Origin: Actinomadura hibisca NBRC 15177
GTDB taxonomy: Bacteria > Actinomycetota > Actinomycetes > Streptosporangiales > Streptosporangiaceae
Direction of reading: 5' to 3'
NCBI RefSeq assembly: GCF_001552635.1
Contig: NZ_BCRO01000011.1
Coordinates: 186,001-250,000 of the forward strand
DNA length: 64,000 bases
Shown here: positions 61,309 to 64,000 of the stretch, piece by piece
Numbering within the stretch: the first letter of the stretch is position 1
Layout: the number at the start of each line of letters is the position of its first letter
The notes under the pieces: model-generated
What the model saw: only the letters and a program-made list of their open reading frames with translations
The model's database searches: none
What the model was told of the DNA's origin: nothing
Made by a program: the position numbers and the translations under genes

Positions 61309-62592
61309 GTGGAACCACGCGCCATGCCCGCCTCGCTGATCCTGGACGCCTACACCGCCGACGAGTTCGGCCCCAGGAACACGCCCGCCACCATCGACCC
61401 GGCCCAGCCGCGCGGGACGCCGCTGCTGTCCAAGAGCCGGTTCACCACCGTGACCACCGGGCCGGGCGGCGGCGTGGTCGAGACGCCGCAGACGTTGCGC
61501 CAGCCGATCCGCAACAAGGCCAACCCCCGCTTCAACCCCCTGCTGCGGGAACCGAACCTCCAAACGAACATCCCGGCGAGCGAGGCCGACACGCACTCGT
61601 CCTGGCTGTTCCTCTCCCCCTCGACGACGGCGCACGCGGCGACGCTGAGGCCTGACCAGCCGTGGGATCGCCCGATCCAGGTCTCGGTCCTGTACGGCGT
61701 CGGCGTCGAGATGAACCGGCACGGGTTGCGGACGGCGGTGGCGGCGCGGACCGAGCCGTCGGCGCTGATCCTGGTGCCGGGCGTCGAGCCGAACCGGCAG
61801 CAGCCGCGCCGCTGGGGCGTCGGCATCGCCGAGACCGACCTGCGCCGCCTGCTGGAGACCGCCGTGGGCCGTCCGGTCACCTACCGGACCCGGGTCCTGG
61901 CCGCCTACAGCACCGGCATCAACGGCCTCAACCAGACGTTGCTGCACGGCTTGGTCGACGTCAGCCGGGCCGAACGCATTGTGATCTACGACTGCCTGTA
62001 CACCAACAGCAGCGGCCCGACGGCCGCCGCGCTGAAGAAGGCCCGGGACCTGGCCGGACTGAACCTCAAGATCGTCGTCTACAAGTGCACCACCGGCGGC
62101 AACTCGCTGGGCCTGGGCAACCGGCTGTCGGTGGTCGCCCAGAACCCGGCGCTGATCCCGTCGGCGGGCGTGATCGAGCAGCTCTTCTACCACCCGGCCT
62201 ACAGCGCGCTGATCACCTTCCGCTCGCTGGAGGGCGGGATCGCCGACGGCCTGGTCACGCTGCCGCCGGGCTCGGCCCTGGAACGCGCCTTCACGGCGCT
62301 GAAGGCGATCGCGCCCCGGCGCGGGACGGTGGTGAGCAGCGAGAAGACGTGGCGACACGTCCACGGAACGGCTCCCCCATCAACCTCGGTGCTGTTCGAG
62401 ACGTGGGCGGCCGACAGGGCGAACCGCCCGGTGATCCGCGAGTTCCACCGTCACCTCGGCTCGATCAAGCGCCCCGGCACCGTCCGCCACCTGATCTGGA
62501 GCAACCAGCTACCGGGCTGGCCGGGCGGCGACGGCGAGGAGAACCACGACCTGCTGCTGCCGGACTTCGCCTGGGAACACCTACCCGCCTGA
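61309..62592 (+). CDS. Protein of unknown function, partner of the 894-residue protein
   Basis: A 427-residue protein. GTG 61309 has an AGGAG at 5 bp. The N-terminal 130 residues are Pro/Thr-rich and probably extended. The core reads like an alpha/beta fold: SALILVPGVE (strand), TRVLAAYSTGINGLNQTLLHGL (Ser201 in a nucleophile-elbow-like turn), RIVIYDCLYTN (Asp228), LKIVVYKCTTGG, and His350/His352 in TWRHVHG. This is consistent with a divergent alpha/beta hydrolase but not proven. No characterised family recognised. No signal peptide. Confidence 0.78.
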   Translation: MEPRAMPASLILDAYTADEFGPRNTPATIDPAQPRGTPLLSKSRFTTVTTGPGGGVVETPQTLRQPIRNKANPRFNPLLREPNLQTNIPASEADTHSSWLFLSPSTTAHAATLRPDQPWDRPIQVSVLYGVGVEMNRHGLRTAVAARTEPSALILVPGVEPNRQQPRRWGVGIAETDLRRLLETAVGRPVTYRTRVLAAYSTGINGLNQTLLHGLVDVSRAERIVIYDCLYTNSSGPTAAALKKARDLAGLNLKIVVYKCTTGGNSLGLGNRLSVVAQNPALIPSAGVIEQLFYHPAYSALITFRSLEGGIADGLVTLPPGSALERAFTALKAIAPRRGTVVSSEKTWRHVHGTAPPSTSVLFETWAADRANRPVIREFHRHLGSIKRPGTVRHLIWSNQLPGWPGGDGEENHDLLLPDFAWEHLPA

Positions 62593-62629
62593 CCAACTCC
62601 GCCGCCTACGGCGACGACGGCCTCGGTCG

Positions 62630-62923
62630 TCAGTCGAAGCCTTCGATGATGCGGAAGTCGCGCTCGACGCCGTCGGCAAGCACCGCCAGCGCCTCCTGGT
62701 AGGCCGCGCTCTCATGTGCGGCGACCGCCTGTTCGAAGCTGTCGAACTCGATCAGGACGGTGCGCTCGGCGATTCCGGCGTCGTGTGCGACGACCCGGCC
62801 GTCGCGGGCGAGCAGCCGTCCGCCAGCGGCCCTGACGGCTGGACCGGCCAGCTTGTTGTAGGCGGCCAGCTTCTCGGGGTCCGCAATGGTGCGGTAGGCG
62901 CTGACCCAGTAGCCCTTGGCCAC
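62630..62923 (-). CDS. DUF1330 family protein
   Basis: A 97-residue ferredoxin-like dimeric protein of the DUF1330 family: GYWVSAYRTIADPEKLAAYNKLAGPAVRAAGGRLLARDG, then TVLIEFDSFEQAVAAHESAAYQEALAVLADGVERDFRIIEG. Function unknown; the fold is shared with small monooxygenases. RBS GGAGGT precedes ATG 62923. It is 55 bp downstream of the MFS gene end on the same strand, and convergent with the unknown pair. Confidence 0.9.
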   Translation of the reverse strand: MAKGYWVSAYRTIADPEKLAAYNKLAGPAVRAAGGRLLARDGRVVAHDAGIAERTVLIEFDSFEQAVAAHESAAYQEALAVLADGVERDFRIIEGFD

Positions 62924-62978
62924 AATTACCTCCTGTGTTCGGAATCGATGCTCAGAAGTATGGCCGGAGCGCTATGGG

Positions 62979-64000
62979 TCAGCGAGCCGACGGAGACGGC
63001 TCGGTCTCGAGTGGGCGTCGGCGGGCGAGGGCGAGGCAGGCCATCGCCGTGATCGCCATCGCGGCGACGCCGACCAGCGCCGCGGTCGTGTAGGCGTCGT
63101 CGTTCGGGAAGAGGCGGCCCGTGACGGTGCCGGCGGCCAGGACCAGACCGCCGATGGCGCTGCCCAGGGAGTACCCGACGCTGCGGACGACGTAGTTGAA
63201 GCCCATGGCGCTCGACGTCTCGCTCTCGGGGGTGACGGCCAGGATGACGCCGGGCATGGCGGCCGAGAAGCCGCCGACGCCGAAGCCCAGCACGCCCATG
63301 GCCGCGAGCAGTTCGGCCAGGTTGGACCGGGCGGCGGCGAACAGGACGAACCCGCCGCCGACGATGGCCGCGCTGCCTGCCAGGAGCAGGGGGCCGTCGA
63401 TCCGTTCGCGGACCCGCGGCGTGAGCTTGCCCGCGATGAACCCCAGCACGGAGAACGGGATGAGGACCAGCCCCGCCACGAAGGTGCTCAGTCCGAAGCC
63501 GTAGCCGGTGCCGTGCGGCGTCTGCGCGTAGCGGGTGATGAGCGTGAGCAGGAGGTACATGCCGCTCCCGCCGACGAACATGGCGATGTTCGCCCCGGCG
63601 ACCGCCGGGTGCCGTACCGCCCGGACGTCGACCAGGGGCGTCTTGGCCCGCAGTTCGAAAACGGTCCAGACGCACAGCAGAAGCACGGCGGCGACGGCAA
63701 GGGCCACCGCCACGGCGAGGTGCCGGCTCCACAGGTTCCTCTCGCCGGCCAGGAACAGGACGAGAAGCAGTCCGCCCGCCAGGAGGAGCGCACCGGCCAC
63801 GTTCACGTGGGCGGAACGGCCTTCGGGAGCCGCGGGCATGGAGCGCCACGCGGTCACGAAGGCGACGGCGGTGACCAGCAGACCAAAGCCGTAGGCGGCC
63901 CGCAGCCCGCCGAACTCAGCGAGCAGCGCGGCCAGCGGGTAGCCGACACCGGCTCCGATGATGGAGACCACCGAGATCAGGGCGATCGTGGCCGCGCTGC
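62979..64000 (-). CDS. MFS transporter, C-terminal part (cut by window end)
   Basis: At least 340 residues of a major facilitator protein; the frame is open to the window edge (…SAATIALISVVSIIGAGVG), so the N-terminal helices are missing. About nine hydrophobic segments remain. It resembles the 14-helix drug:H+ antiporter group (EmrB/QacA type): LRAAYGFGLLVTAVAF is followed by a loop and VNVAGALLLAGGLLLVLFLAGE. The product ends RRRPLETEPSPSAR. Substrate unknown. Confidence 0.85.
   Translation of the reverse strand, partial: SAATIALISVVSIIGAGVGYPLAALLAEFGGLRAAYGFGLLVTAVAFVTAWRSMPAAPEGRSAHVNVAGALLLAGGLLLVLFLAGERNLWSRHLAVAVALAVAAVLLLCVWTVFELRAKTPLVDVRAVRHPAVAGANIAMFVGGSGMYLLLTLITRYAQTPHGTGYGFGLSTFVAGLVLIPFSVLGFIAGKLTPRVRERIDGPLLLAGSAAIVGGGFVLFAAARSNLAELLAAMGVLGFGVGGFSAAMPGVILAVTPESETSSAMGFNYVVRSVGYSLGSAIGGLVLAAGTVTGRLFPNDDAYTTAALVGVAAMAITAMACLALARRRPLETEPSPSAR

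Noticed and set aside
58467-61325. Long minus-strand open frame (952 codons) opposite the 894-residue unknown gene
   Set aside because: Composition is Leu/Gly/Arg-rich shadow type with no start signals. The plus frame has an RBS-like leader, lies after a terminator and has balanced composition.

Overview
The window is high-GC DNA with actinomycete gene families throughout: a TIGR03557-type F420-dependent oxidoreductase, MMPL and ROK proteins, an NB-ARC/TPR regulator, many TetR, MarR, GntR and AraC regulators, and GTG starts with purine-rich ribosome binding sites. A soil or filamentous actinomycete is the best guess; the genus cannot be fixed from this sequence. No rRNA, tRNA, transposase, integrase, CRISPR array or origin was seen. 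No gene-free gap exceeds 300 bp.

Layout. 1-6.5 kb: regulator-plus-enzyme units (epoxide hydrolase/MarR, SGNH hydrolase/AraC, MFS pump divergent from a CGNR zinc-finger regulator, glyoxalase-fold protein). 6.5-12.3 kb: a sugar operon on the minus strand (binding lipoprotein, two permeases, GH1 beta-glucosidase) followed by a separately transcribed ROK regulator. It resembles cellobiose uptake loci but lacks an ATPase gene. 12.6-21.6 kb: a catabolic regulon built around a GntR/FCD regulator. It holds a pyruvate-dehydrogenase-E1-like transketolase, a HIT protein, an extradiol-type VOC dioxygenase, an amidohydrolase, a fumarylacetoacetate-hydrolase-family enzyme, an alpha/beta hydrolase and a flavin aromatic hydroxylase. 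A shared AT-rich motif (TGTTATCAAATATA and variants) precedes its transcription units, which suggests one regulon for degrading an aromatic compound.

21.7-24.3 kb: a TetR regulator with two palindromic operators and a divergent three-gene unit (DUF998 membrane protein, alpha/beta hydrolase, DUF4287). 24.3-30.8 kb: a minus-strand operon of aminotransferase, tryptophan 2,3-dioxygenase, carboxymuconolactone-decarboxylase-like protein, amidohydrolase and F420 oxidoreductase, with a divergent amidase; it is a candidate tryptophan or kynurenine route. 30.8-43.4 kb: a polyketide locus with an MMPL exporter, a secreted four-cysteine protein, a Baeyer-Villiger-type flavin monooxygenase and one 2534-residue highly reducing type I PKS. 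The PKS domains run KS-AT-DH-cMT-psiKR-ER-KR-ACP, an order typical of fungal highly reducing PKSs, and there is no thioesterase. A VOC gene fragment and a DUF1508 gene follow.

43.5-54.7 kb: mixed metabolism and regulation, including AraC, an NmrA-like reductase, an anchored alpha/beta hydrolase, an AhpD-like protein, an NB-ARC/TPR transcription factor, several small unknown proteins, and an isocitrate-lyase-superfamily enzyme closely followed by a BASS transporter. 54.0-58.4 kb: a TetR regulator divergent from a heterodimeric ABC exporter-fold pair whose promoter overlaps a perfect 20-bp palindrome. 58.6-62.6 kb: two adjacent genes (894 and 427 residues) that I cannot assign to a characterised family; with the PKS they are the best candidates for undescribed biology. 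62.6-64.0 kb: a DUF1330 protein and the 3' part of an MFS exporter cut by the window end.
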